64,000 nucleotides of DNA from Bacteroides caecigallinarum. Lineage in GTDB: Bacteria; Bacteroidota; Bacteroidia; Bacteroidales; Bacteroidaceae. This document shows, in pieces, positions 43,603 to 52,587 of this stretch. How positions within the stretch are numbered: the stretch's first letter is position 1; every line of letters begins with the position of its first letter. A program made the translations under genes and the position numbers. The notes under the pieces were generated by a model that saw only the letters and a list, made by a program, of their open reading frames with translations, did no database searches and had not been told where the DNA came from. Where the stretch lies: contig NZ_JACJLQ010000007.1 in NCBI RefSeq assembly GCF_016902295.1, positions 45,351 through 109,350 of the forward strand, given 5' to 3'.

Positions 43603-46002
43603 ATGATATTACATTATTTGAAAGTAGCCGTACGCAGCTTGATGAAATTCAAGATGCAGAACATTATAGCCATATTCGGACTGTCTATGTCGTTGTTTTG
43701 CTTTAGTGTCTGCCTTTATTGTAGCAGGTATATATTCAGTACAGATGATTGTTTCAGGAATAGGGACAGGATAGTTGAATTATATTTAGGACGTTCTGAC
43801 AATAATTTCAGTAGTATAACTTCAGGTAGTTTACCTTCGTTTTTGAGAAACCAAGGTTTGAATGCAAAAGCCTTTTGTGGAGTTGCAAGAACGGATGAAC
43901 GCTCGTATAACATTGAGGTTTATGAAGGTAAACTGTTACCTTATAACCTGAGGTTCATGGAGACTGATTCCTGTTTTAATGAAGTCTTTACTCCTGAAAT
44001 ATTACATGGCAGTTGGAAAAATGCAATACAGAATCCCAATTCGGTAATTCTTTTTGAAAGTACAGCCAGACGTATTTTTGGTTCAGCCGAAAAATCAATA
44101 GGTAAACGTATGGTTTTAAACAGACGTTTATATACTTCGCCAAACAGTACGCCTCGTGAGGGAGGGATAGGTTATGTGATACAGGCAGTAGCCAAGGATT
44201 TGCCATTGAATAACAGCTTGAACTTTTTACGTAGAACAGATGCTTTGGTTATTAATGATACAGAAGGGCAAATCCATGACAGAAACCTACCGGTAATGGC
44301 TGCTAGTACATTCGCATTGGTGGAAGATGCCGGTTCGGTACAAAGTTTTATTAAAGAATTAGATGACAGAAAACTTGACTTTGAAATCTTTAATGAGAAG
44401 AGGGGAGTTTTTGGCGGTACTTTCGGAACTTATTTTTGGAGTGGTGAAGGTGTAGCATTATATTTTGCTAATATTACTCTTATAGCCGGAATATTGGTAT
44501 TGGTTGTAGGCTTGCTCAATTTCTTTCATTTCATAATAGGTTCTTTCCTCATACGTGTGAAAGAATGTAATATCCGTAGGGTGAACGGTGCCGGATTTAA
44601 AGATATGTTTCTGATGTTTTTCGTACAGATAAGTGTTTCTATATTTTTGTCGGCATTCGTTACTTATCTTATCATAGAACTTCTTTCACCGTTCCTTAGT
44701 CTTACACTGGTACGTTTCAGCATTGTCATAGATCCGTATTTACTGATGTGGCAGACTTTTACTTATCTTATTGGCATCATGGTGTTGTGTATGGTGATAT
44801 CGTTGTTTGTAATAGTAAAAGTGAGACGGTCGTATGTTACTCAGAAACTCAACACTGTCACTGGAAGATATGGCAGGCACAGGTTGAGAAATTTATCATT
44901 GGGAATACAGCTGTTTATCAGTCTGATATTTATTTCGCTTGCAACGGCATTGTACATGCAATCTGTGAATACAAACAATTCTGTTTTCGGAACATTGTCA
45001 AAAACCGAAAAAGAACGCATCCTTAGTGTTTCGCTCGATTATTCTTTTATGGATAATAACACCAAAAAGGCATTGACAGAAAAGTTCAGACAATGTCCGG
45101 GTGTGGAAGATATCATTATTTCAGATATCAATTATCTGCAGGGAGTTTCAGGTACAGGACTTTTTCTGACAGAGAAAAGAGATAATTCCGTCGATGCAAA
45201 TGTAATGCGTGTATCACCGAGCTTTTTCCGATTTATGAATATAGGCATAATATCCGGTAATGAACAGAAAACATTGGGCGAAATGGTAGTAGACGAAAAT
45301 CTGGCTCGGCGTATTGATAAAGAAATTAATCTTGGAAGAATATTGTATGATTATAGAAAAGGATATACGCTTGTGGGCATATCCGCTCCTTTTGTAACAA
45401 ATAATTATTATCAAGAAAGTAATAGTGGCTTTATGTTTGTACCCTCCGATTTTTCTCATTACATAGGACATTGTTATTTAAAATGTTCTACCAATCGTTT
45501 GGAAGAAACTGTTTCGTCAATAAAATCTGTAATGAAAGATGCTTTGCCGGAAAGTATTGAAGCCTCCGTGTCTACAATGATGGATGATATATACGAGGAA
45601 CATGCTTTGGAGTTCAAACTGAGAGGTATTGTACTCTTTATGTCAATCATAGCACTTATCATCTCTGTGCTTGGGATTTATTCAGCAATAACTCTCGACA
45701 CCGAATACCGCCGTAAGGAAATGGCTATAAGGAAGATAAACGGAGCAGGAGTTCGTCAGATAGTATTGATTTTTGCAAGGCTTTATATAGTGTTGGTTAT
45801 CGTTACTGTGGCTATAGCATTCCCTATTGTGGAATTCCTGTTACGAATGTTCAGCAATATGTATTATTCTTTTATAGATACAGGTATATTGTTTTACGGA
45901 GGAATATTGTTGTTTGTGGTGTTGCTCATTACTCTGACAGTTTATGTTCGCATAAGAAATATAGCTCGAATTAATCCTGCTGAGATTATAAAGAGCGAAT
46001 AG
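43603..46002 (+). CDS. FtsX/MacB-type ABC transporter permease 1
   Basis: A 799-residue permease from MILHYLKVAVRSL, the start that aligns with its paralogues; an ATG four codons upstream (43591) is also possible. TM1 (about 18-40) is followed by a MacB-like periplasmic domain, three TM helices (about 285-405), a further TM (near 435), a second periplasmic domain (about 455-660) and a final three-helix FtsX domain ending INPAEIIKSE. Conserved cytoplasmic turns such as RKEMAIRKINGAGVRQI contact the ATPase. It belongs to the Bacteroidetes eight-plus-helix FtsX duplication family. It has no ATPase domain of its own and must use the ATPase encoded at 54320 or another. Copy B of the AAA-ATPase gene begins 74 bp downstream. 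Confidence 0.93.
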   Translation: MILHYLKVAVRSLMKFKMQNIIAIFGLSMSLFCFSVCLYCSRYIFSTDDCFRNRDRIVELYLGRSDNNFSSITSGSLPSFLRNQGLNAKAFCGVARTDERSYNIEVYEGKLLPYNLRFMETDSCFNEVFTPEILHGSWKNAIQNPNSVILFESTARRIFGSAEKSIGKRMVLNRRLYTSPNSTPREGGIGYVIQAVAKDLPLNNSLNFLRRTDALVINDTEGQIHDRNLPVMAASTFALVEDAGSVQSFIKELDDRKLDFEIFNEKRGVFGGTFGTYFWSGEGVALYFANITLIAGILVLVVGLLNFFHFIIGSFLIRVKECNIRRVNGAGFKDMFLMFFVQISVSIFLSAFVTYLIIELLSPFLSLTLVRFSIVIDPYLLMWQTFTYLIGIMVLCMVISLFVIVKVRRSYVTQKLNTVTGRYGRHRLRNLSLGIQLFISLIFISLATALYMQSVNTNNSVFGTLSKTEKERILSVSLDYSFMDNNTKKALTEKFRQCPGVEDIIISDINYLQGVSGTGLFLTEKRDNSVDANVMRVSPSFFRFMNIGIISGNEQKTLGEMVVDENLARRIDKEINLGRILYDYRKGYTLVGISAPFVTNNYYQESNSGFMFVPSDFSHYIGHCYLKCSTNRLEETVSSIKSVMKDALPESIEASVSTMMDDIYEEHALEFKLRGIVLFMSIIALIISVLGIYSAITLDTEYRRKEMAIRKINGAGVRQIVLIFARLYIVLVIVTVAIAFPIVEFLLRMFSNMYYSFIDTGILFYGGILLFVVLLITLTVYVRIRNIARINPAEIIKSE

Positions 46003-46003
46003 A

Positions 46004-46034
46004 TTGCATATTTTCTCACTTTAGTTTATCTTTG
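46004..46034 (+). promoter_or_regulatory. Own promoter of the second inserted AAA-ATPase gene
   Basis: TTG (46004-46006), 20 bp, TATCTTTG (46027-46034), starting only 2 bp after the permease 1 stop. Confidence 0.6.
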
Positions 46035-46076
46035 TAGAAATAAGTGCGATGCCTCATTCAAAAAAACAGAATTTAT

Positions 46077-47630
46077 ATGAACAGATTATATCCCATAGGA
46101 ATCCAGAACTTCGAGAAACTTCGTAAAGGTGGTTTTGTTTATGTCGACAAGACTGCGCTTATATATCGTCTTGTCTCTACAGGAGGATATTACTTTTTTG
46201 GTCGTCCGCGCCGTTTCGGTAAGAGTCTGATGATTTCCACTCTTGAATCTTATTTTGAGGGTAGGAAAGATTTATTCCATGGACTTGCAATAGAGGGCCT
46301 TGAAAAGGACTGGGATGAATATCCCATCTTTCATATAGATTTGAATAATGAAGAGTATAATTCCCGCAAGCGGCTTGAAGGTGTACTTAACAATTATCTT
46401 GTGCGATGGGAAAGGATATACGGAAGTGAGCCTTCGGAGGAATCCCTTTCGTTGAGATTTGCCGGACTTATCAGACGTGCATCGGAGCAGACCGGTCGCG
46501 GTGTAGTAATTCTTATTGACGAGTATGACAAACCTCTTATCCAGTCGTTGGATAATGAGGAACTTCAGTCCGAGTACCGAAGTATTCTGAAATCCTTTTA
46601 CGGTAATCTGAAGTCGTGTGACAAGTATATCCGCTTTGCTCTCCTTACGGGAGTGACCAGGTTCAGCAGGGTAAGCATTTTCAGTGATTTGAATAATCTC
46701 CGTGATATAACGATGGAGAATGAGTTTGCATCATTGTGTGGTATCAGCGAAACAGAGTTGATAACTCATTTTGAATCAGATATACGCGAATTGTCGGTAA
46801 ATATGAATTTAAGTTACGAAGAAACGTGTGGTCTTCTTCAGAAAAAATATGACGGTTATCATTTTACCGGCAATAGCGAAGGAATGTACAATCCCTTCAG
46901 TGTGTTGAATACATTCGCTTCAATGAAAATAGAAAACTACTGGTTTTCAACCGGTACCCCGACCATACTCGTAAAACTTCTTCAGAAGAACAATTACCTT
47001 CTGAGTGACCTGACAGGCAATGCTGAAGCCACTGCCGATGAGCTTACTGGGCTTGAGACAATAAATACCAATCCTATTCCTTTGTTCTTCCAGAGCGGAT
47101 ATCTGACGATAAAGGAGTATGACCCTGAATTCAAGAACTATATACTTGGTTTTCCTAATGAGGAGGTTGAACAGGGATTCCTTAACTTCCTTATGCCTTG
47201 CTATATGAATATGAACGGCAAGAATGCCAGTTTTCATATAATGAACTTTATAAAGGATATACGAGCAGGAAAGATCGACAGTTTCATGGAGCGTCTTCAA
47301 AGTCTCTTTTCAGATACTCCATACGAGTTGATCCGCGACACTGAACTTCATTATCAGAATGTTCTTTTCATAGTATTCCGTCTTATGGGTTTCTTTACTC
47401 ATGCCGAGTATCACACATCTCAGGGCAGGATAGACATGGTGGTGAAAACTCCACAGTATATCTATGTAATGGAATTCAAGTTTGAGGGTAGTGCCGAGGA
47501 TGCCATAGCTCAAATAGAATCCCGAAACTATGCTTTACCTTTCATGTCTGATGGCCGTAAGGTTTATAAGATAGGGGTTAATTTCAGTGGGGAAACAAGA
47601 AATATAGAAAAGTGGATAGTAGCAGATTAA
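46077..47630 (+). CDS. AAA-ATPase-like / PD-(D/E)XK nuclease family protein, copy B
   Basis: A 517-residue paralogue of copy A, same length and start (MNRLYPIGIQNFEKLR). ATPase-like motifs FFGRPRRFGKSLM and GVVILIDEYDKP and the nuclease-like C-terminus (RIDMVV, YIYVMEFKF, AIAQIE) are intact. It sits between permease 1 and the control region of permease 2, again sparing the palindromes and -24/-12 element. The first 67 residues, about 140-207, most of 295-350 and the last 120 residues are nearly identical to copy A even at the DNA level, while the intervening blocks differ strongly, a pattern of gene conversion or modular exchange. Confidence 0.92.
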   Translation: MNRLYPIGIQNFEKLRKGGFVYVDKTALIYRLVSTGGYYFFGRPRRFGKSLMISTLESYFEGRKDLFHGLAIEGLEKDWDEYPIFHIDLNNEEYNSRKRLEGVLNNYLVRWERIYGSEPSEESLSLRFAGLIRRASEQTGRGVVILIDEYDKPLIQSLDNEELQSEYRSILKSFYGNLKSCDKYIRFALLTGVTRFSRVSIFSDLNNLRDITMENEFASLCGISETELITHFESDIRELSVNMNLSYEETCGLLQKKYDGYHFTGNSEGMYNPFSVLNTFASMKIENYWFSTGTPTILVKLLQKNNYLLSDLTGNAEATADELTGLETINTNPIPLFFQSGYLTIKEYDPEFKNYILGFPNEEVEQGFLNFLMPCYMNMNGKNASFHIMNFIKDIRAGKIDSFMERLQSLFSDTPYELIRDTELHYQNVLFIVFRLMGFFTHAEYHTSQGRIDMVVKTPQYIYVMEFKFEGSAEDAIAQIESRNYALPFMSDGRKVYKIGVNFSGETRNIEKWIVAD

Positions 47631-47661
47631 AGTGAAAAACGATATGTTTACTGTGTGAAGC

Positions 47662-47696
47662 GTGCGAATTCGCAATAATAATGTGCGGATACGCAC
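47662..47696 (+). promoter_or_regulatory. Paired activator palindromes upstream of permease 2
   Basis: GTGCG-AATT-CGCAA (47662-47675) and perfect GTGCG-GATA-CGCAC (47683-47696), 21 bp apart, beginning 31 bp after the AAA-ATPase stop. Confidence 0.85.
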
Positions 47697-47752
47697 GCTT
47701 TTCGTATATCCTGTTTTTATGTAGGATGCACATATTCAATGTGTTATGCGTA

Positions 47753-47768
47753 TGGCACGGTTTTTGAA
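47753..47768 (+). promoter_or_regulatory. Sigma-54-type promoter of permease 2
   Basis: TGGCAC-N5-TTGAA (47753-47768), again 70 bp from the start of the proximal palindrome. Confidence 0.82.
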
Positions 47769-47815
47769 TATAAAGAATTATAAAAACGACTGTTTCATGT
47801 AAATATAGAATTTCA

Positions 47816-50110
47816 ATGATAGTACATTATTTAAAGATGGCTTTACGCAGCCTGATACGTTATAAGGTACAGAATATAATCAGCATATTAGGTATCGCTG
47901 TAGGTTTCGTGTGTTTTGCCTTTTCCATGATATGGATAAGGTATGAGTTGAGTTATGATACATTTCATCGTGACTCGGACAGGATGTATGTGGTATATAA
48001 AAAGTCAGATCATGGATTCACTAATATTTCATACTTTACGCATTATCCTGTAGCAAGAGATATTAAGAATAATTTTCCTGAGGTTGAGGATGCTGCTGCT
48101 TTTATGAATGGACCGGCTGTAGTTGGAAGAAGTCCACAAAACGGAGATTTTTCAATGAGGATTATAGTTGATTCAGCTTTTATAAATATGTTTGATATAA
48201 AACTATTGTCCGGTAGCTGGAGTTTTCTTAATAATCAAGAAGAAGTTGCCGTCACAGAAGAGTTTGCAGAACGTCTTTATGGAACAAAGAATGTACTTGG
48301 AAAAGATCTATTTTTCTGGAAGTCACCGAAAAAGATTTCTGCAGTAGTTTCAGGTTGGGGAAAGCACTCTAATTTCAGATATGATATTATGCTCGGTGTC
48401 GATGAAAAGTTCAGAGATGATTATAGGTATAGTGGTTTTTATGTGTGCTTACGTTTGAAAGATGGTGTTAATGCCTCTGTATTTGCTCAAAAGCTGAAGA
48501 ATAAAGGCTTTGAAGTACCTGGTGGAGGAGGATATACTATAAGAAATTTTTTGCTGGAGAAACTTTCATCGTCCCGTTATACGGTATTCTATAAATATGA
48601 TGACATATCCTTGTCGTATGTAAAGATGTTTTCGGTAGTAGGAATAACTGTGATACTTGTGTCTTTGGTTAATTTCTTTTCTATACTTATTACCCGTATG
48701 AATATTCGTCGAAGAGAGATTGCACTTAGGATATCATGCGGTTCAGGTACAAAAGAATTGATATTGATGTTTGTAACCGAACTGGTAGTGATGATGCTCT
48801 TCAGTGGTCTTATAGGTATGTCTCTGATGGAATTTCTCAAATCTGAATTTGTCAGATTGGCGGATATAGAAGATAGTTTCTATTTGTCTTCACTCTGGTA
48901 TTTCTTTGTCATTCTCATTATGTCTGTTGTAATTGCTGTCTTTTTGATCAGATATAGTAGCAGGAAAACTGTATCAGAAGAGATAATAGGAAATATCACG
49001 AGAAAGTCTGGTTTATCGTTTCAGAATGGTAGCATAGTGATACAGTTTATAATATCAGTTACCGTATTGTTTTGTCTGGCAGTATTATTCAAGCAATTAT
49101 ATTATCTTAAAAGTACTGATGAAGTAGGATTTGAGCGAGATGGAAAAGCTTGTCTTTATTGTCAACCTAAAGATATACATATAATACATTATTTGAGAAA
49201 ACTGCCATACGTCCATGAAATAAAGGAAATGTATTCATTATTACCACAGAGAGCATCTACCAGTAGTACTATAGGTGAATGGGACGGAAAGTCAGAAGGA
49301 CAGAAACCGGTTACATTGCAGGTAATACGTGAAGGACGTGACTTTCTTGATTTCTACGGTATCAAACTGTTGCGTGGAACTTATCTTACGGATAAAGAGG
49401 ATGTCAAATCAGTATTGATAAATGAGGCTACGGTGAGAATGTTCGGTTGGTCAGAGCCGATAGGAAAGAAGATATATAATTATACCGTGGTTGGTGTGAT
49501 AAAAGATTTTCATATTTCACTACCTACACAGCCGGTCAAACCTTATATGATAACGCTTGACAGACGTAATGATCATGGTAGTGATTACGTGATTCGTTTT
49601 GATGAAGAACATCTTTCCGATTTGAGGAACAGTATGAAAGATTATATAGAAAAGAATGGTATAAATTTCTGTTATATTAAGACTGCGAATGAAGCTTACG
49701 AAGAATATCTTGTTTCAGAACAGATGCTTCAGAAATTGCTGTCATTCGTATCTATGATATGTGTTGTTATTTCATTGTTTGGAGTATATTCACACGTTTC
49801 ATTGCCATGTGAGCGACGTAGGAAAGAAATAGCTATAAGGAAAATAAATGGTGCAACGGCAGGCAATATAATGAAGATGTTTTTCAAAGATTATCTTTTA
49901 ATGCTTGCAGTGTCGTGTATCATAGCATTCCTGACAGGGACTGTTGTAATGAAGAAATGGTTGGAACAGTATGTAGAACAGACTTCTATGGATGCATGGA
50001 TATACTTTGGATTATTTATACTGATGGCTGCATTTATTCTTCTCTGTGTAGCGAGGAGTATATGGAAGGCTGCCAACGAAAATCCAGCTGAGGTTATCAA
50101 GAGTGAGTAA
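47816..50110 (+). CDS. FtsX/MacB-type ABC transporter permease 2
   Basis: A 764-residue permease starting MIVHYLKMALRSLIRYKVQN. Layout as permease 1: TM1 (about 18-40), MacB-like periplasmic domain (SGSWSFLNNQEEVAVTEEFA), TM2-4 with NFFSILITRMNIRRREIALR, a second periplasmic domain (DVKSVLINEATVRMFGW, about 545) and a terminal FtsX core (RRKEIAIRKINGATAGNI) ending ENPAEVIKSE. Driven by its own sigma-54-type promoter 48 bp upstream. Permease 3 follows after 22 bp and is probably cotranscribed. Sequence identity with permeases 1 and 3 is modest, so these are old paralogues, not recent duplicates. Confidence 0.94.
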   Translation: MIVHYLKMALRSLIRYKVQNIISILGIAVGFVCFAFSMIWIRYELSYDTFHRDSDRMYVVYKKSDHGFTNISYFTHYPVARDIKNNFPEVEDAAAFMNGPAVVGRSPQNGDFSMRIIVDSAFINMFDIKLLSGSWSFLNNQEEVAVTEEFAERLYGTKNVLGKDLFFWKSPKKISAVVSGWGKHSNFRYDIMLGVDEKFRDDYRYSGFYVCLRLKDGVNASVFAQKLKNKGFEVPGGGGYTIRNFLLEKLSSSRYTVFYKYDDISLSYVKMFSVVGITVILVSLVNFFSILITRMNIRRREIALRISCGSGTKELILMFVTELVVMMLFSGLIGMSLMEFLKSEFVRLADIEDSFYLSSLWYFFVILIMSVVIAVFLIRYSSRKTVSEEIIGNITRKSGLSFQNGSIVIQFIISVTVLFCLAVLFKQLYYLKSTDEVGFERDGKACLYCQPKDIHIIHYLRKLPYVHEIKEMYSLLPQRASTSSTIGEWDGKSEGQKPVTLQVIREGRDFLDFYGIKLLRGTYLTDKEDVKSVLINEATVRMFGWSEPIGKKIYNYTVVGVIKDFHISLPTQPVKPYMITLDRRNDHGSDYVIRFDEEHLSDLRNSMKDYIEKNGINFCYIKTANEAYEEYLVSEQMLQKLLSFVSMICVVISLFGVYSHVSLPCERRRKEIAIRKINGATAGNIMKMFFKDYLLMLAVSCIIAFLTGTVVMKKWLEQYVEQTSMDAWIYFGLFILMAAFILLCVARSIWKAANENPAEVIKSE

Positions 50111-50132
50111 TAATTTATAAAACAAGAATATT

Positions 50133-52418
50133 ATGATACTACATTATTTGAAAGTGGCAGTTCGGAACCTGATGAAATATAAGGTTCACAGTCTTATTTC
50201 AGCATTGTGCCTGGCTGTGGGAATAGTCTGTTATACATTGGTGGCATATTGGATAAATGCTTATAATAGCATGATAAATATGCATGATAAAGAAGTTGTA
50301 ACATTTAAGCTTGAAGATGAAGATGGCCGGTGGAGTCTGTTTACGCCGGTTGATGTTGAACGGATAGAGGATCTTCATATTGATGGATTGTCGGATATTA
50401 CAGTTAAATTTCCGTCAAGACAGGCTGAGATAGATGTGATAGATAAGGATCAGAAAGAAAAGCCCTTTATTGTAAACTATACTGTGGTAAACGGAAATAC
50501 TTTTTCATTCTATGGATTGGATTTATTGTATGGTAACAGTATTCCGGAGAAAAAGGATGAAGTCGTTATATCACGTTCTTTTGCAGAAAAGGCTTTTGGT
50601 CAAGATAATCCGATTGGGGCTGTGATACATCTGACGGAATCTGTTTACGATTTCGACAAGGGGATTCGTGATTACAGGGTTGTAAATGTGGCTGAAGACA
50701 ACTGGGCGTTTCCAAGAGTAGATTGCTTTTTTTCATATCAGGCTTTTCCTCAGGGATTTATGGAAGTGTATGCACTCCTGGATGATGGTACAACTCTGTC
50801 TACGCTTAATGGCAATCTGCAGAATCTTAAATTTGTAAATAATGGAAAGGACTACAGTGTGTCTGCTTTGAGTTTTTCTGATGATTTCAAGAAAAAACAG
50901 ATGACAATAATCTTTTCAATTGTATTGTTCGTCGCATCGCTCATATTGCTTTCCGGAATGATTAACTTCCTGAAGTTTGCTATACAGATGTTTTATAACC
51001 GACAGAGGGAAGTAGCTTTGCGTAAAAGTATGGGGTCTGATGCCCGGGGATTGTTTATGCTTCTGTTTTCAGAGGTATTCTGCATGCTTACAGTGTCATT
51101 TCTGCTGTCACTTGTTATAACGGAAATTGTAGTTGATACATGTCATACTTATATTTCATCCGACGATTTGCCATACATTGACTTGCCGGAAGTATATTGG
51201 GTGCAGACAAGGTGTTTTGTTTCCCTTCTTGTTATCTGTTTACTTGTGGTTTATGTTCCGGTATGGCGTTTGCGACGTTCCTGTATAGGCTATCATGTTC
51301 GCATAAACAACAATAAGCATGTCTTTCGTTCTGTCATGATGTGGCTTCAATTGAGTATTGCTATATTCTTTGTCGGAAATGTTTTGTATATAAACATTGC
51401 TTTTAATAAGGTTTACTATTCCGTCTACAGACCGGTTTCTGATGATGAGGAAGCCCGGATTATAGAGTTCAAGCCAAGTACATATCGCTTGAGGCAGAAT
51501 ATATCGCATGTAGTTGATGCATTCAGAAAGATGCCGGAGATTGTTGATGAGATAACTTTGTGGGGAGTGTTGGATTCTCGTATAAAACAGAGATATATTA
51601 AGGCTGATGGTACACATTCTTTTATAAAAATTACAAAGGGTAATGCCAATTACTTCCAGTTCTTTAATATCCCTCATCAGGGTGAAATGACGGAGTCGGA
51701 AGATGCTGTTTATGTAAGCGAGAGATTTATGAGACAATTGGAGAAAGACAGTATTTCCGGAACTGTTTTCATTCAAGGTACTTCATACCGTATAGCTGGT
51801 ACATATAAGGCCCTGTATGGAGAGAATGAAGATGATTCACGTACAATCGGTTCTGCATTCTTCCCGGTAAAACCCTTTGGAACTTTTTATTTTAAGATTG
51901 CTGATGGGAAGGATACAGACGAAGTGATTGGTAAGATGAAAGATATTTGCAGGGAATATGTTCCGGAAACATTACCTTTGGATATTAAACCGATAACCGA
52001 CAGAAAACAGACCTTGCTTGGTACGGTGGGTTTAGTCGGAACACTTGTCAATGTATTGGCTTTGGTCAGTCTGCTGTTGGTGATTCTAAGCATATATTCT
52101 GCCATTTCGCTTGATACGGACGGACGACAGAAGGAGGTTGCCATAAGGAAAATAAACGGTGCTTCTCCGGTTAAGATAGCTCTTATGTTCGGACGTTCAT
52201 ATATGTTGATTTATATTTTGTCGTTTGCTGCTGCATTTCCCTTTGTATATTATTTTGCATCAACAGTCTTTGTAGATAGTGCTTTCTCGGTTAACATGGA
52301 TTGGGGAATGGCTTTAGCCTTGTTCGTTTCAATGTTGATTGTGGTTTTAGTTACTGTAGCATATAAGATATATAAGGTTATGCATATTAATCCGGCAGAG
52401 ATTATTAAGACTGAATAA
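50133..52418 (+). CDS. FtsX/MacB-type ABC transporter permease 3
   Basis: A 761-residue permease, MILHYLKVAVRNLMKYKVHS, same two-module architecture: TM1, periplasmic domain with DEVVISRSFAEKAFGQDNPIG (residues about 137-157), TM2-4 (NFLKFAIQMFYNRQREVALRK), TM5-containing linker, second periplasmic domain with SEDAVYVSERFMRQL, and a C-terminal FtsX domain (GRQKEVAIRKINGASPVKI) ending INPAEIIKTE. It has no promoter of its own in the 22-bp gap after permease 2, so these two form one transcript. After its stop comes the fourth palindrome/sigma-54 control region. Confidence 0.94.
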   Translation: MILHYLKVAVRNLMKYKVHSLISALCLAVGIVCYTLVAYWINAYNSMINMHDKEVVTFKLEDEDGRWSLFTPVDVERIEDLHIDGLSDITVKFPSRQAEIDVIDKDQKEKPFIVNYTVVNGNTFSFYGLDLLYGNSIPEKKDEVVISRSFAEKAFGQDNPIGAVIHLTESVYDFDKGIRDYRVVNVAEDNWAFPRVDCFFSYQAFPQGFMEVYALLDDGTTLSTLNGNLQNLKFVNNGKDYSVSALSFSDDFKKKQMTIIFSIVLFVASLILLSGMINFLKFAIQMFYNRQREVALRKSMGSDARGLFMLLFSEVFCMLTVSFLLSLVITEIVVDTCHTYISSDDLPYIDLPEVYWVQTRCFVSLLVICLLVVYVPVWRLRRSCIGYHVRINNNKHVFRSVMMWLQLSIAIFFVGNVLYINIAFNKVYYSVYRPVSDDEEARIIEFKPSTYRLRQNISHVVDAFRKMPEIVDEITLWGVLDSRIKQRYIKADGTHSFIKITKGNANYFQFFNIPHQGEMTESEDAVYVSERFMRQLEKDSISGTVFIQGTSYRIAGTYKALYGENEDDSRTIGSAFFPVKPFGTFYFKIADGKDTDEVIGKMKDICREYVPETLPLDIKPITDRKQTLLGTVGLVGTLVNVLALVSLLLVILSIYSAISLDTDGRQKEVAIRKINGASPVKIALMFGRSYMLIYILSFAAAFPFVYYFASTVFVDSAFSVNMDWGMALALFVSMLIVVLVTVAYKIYKVMHINPAEIIKTE

Positions 52419-52444
52419 GTGATATATATTGCATTGTGCGATGT

Positions 52445-52479
52445 GTGCGTATTTGTAACAAAAACGTGCGATAGCGCAC
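52445..52479 (+). promoter_or_regulatory. Paired activator palindromes upstream of the decayed permease and ATPase
   Basis: Distal degenerate GTGCG-TATT-TGTAA (52445-52458) and perfect proximal GTGCG-ATAG-CGCAC (52466-52479), 21 bp apart. An extra GTGCG lies at 52436-52440. Confidence 0.83.
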
Positions 52480-52535
52480 ATGAACAGAATGTATCGTATT
52501 TGGGTAAATTGTTGATTGTTAGTAACTTAATACTT

Positions 52536-52551
52536 TGGCACGATTATTGAT
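52536..52551 (+). promoter_or_regulatory. Sigma-54-type promoter of the pseudogene-ATPase unit
   Basis: TGGCAC-N5-TTGAT (52536-52551), 70 bp from the start of the proximal palindrome. It is intact although the first gene behind it is broken. Confidence 0.82.
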
Positions 52552-52587
52552 ATAATATTTACAGGTGAAATGACTTTTTTTTGATAT

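Noticed and set aside
41761..47630. AAA-ATPase genes as cargo of an insertion sequence
   Set aside because: No transposase, terminal inverted repeats or target duplications could be found at either copy.
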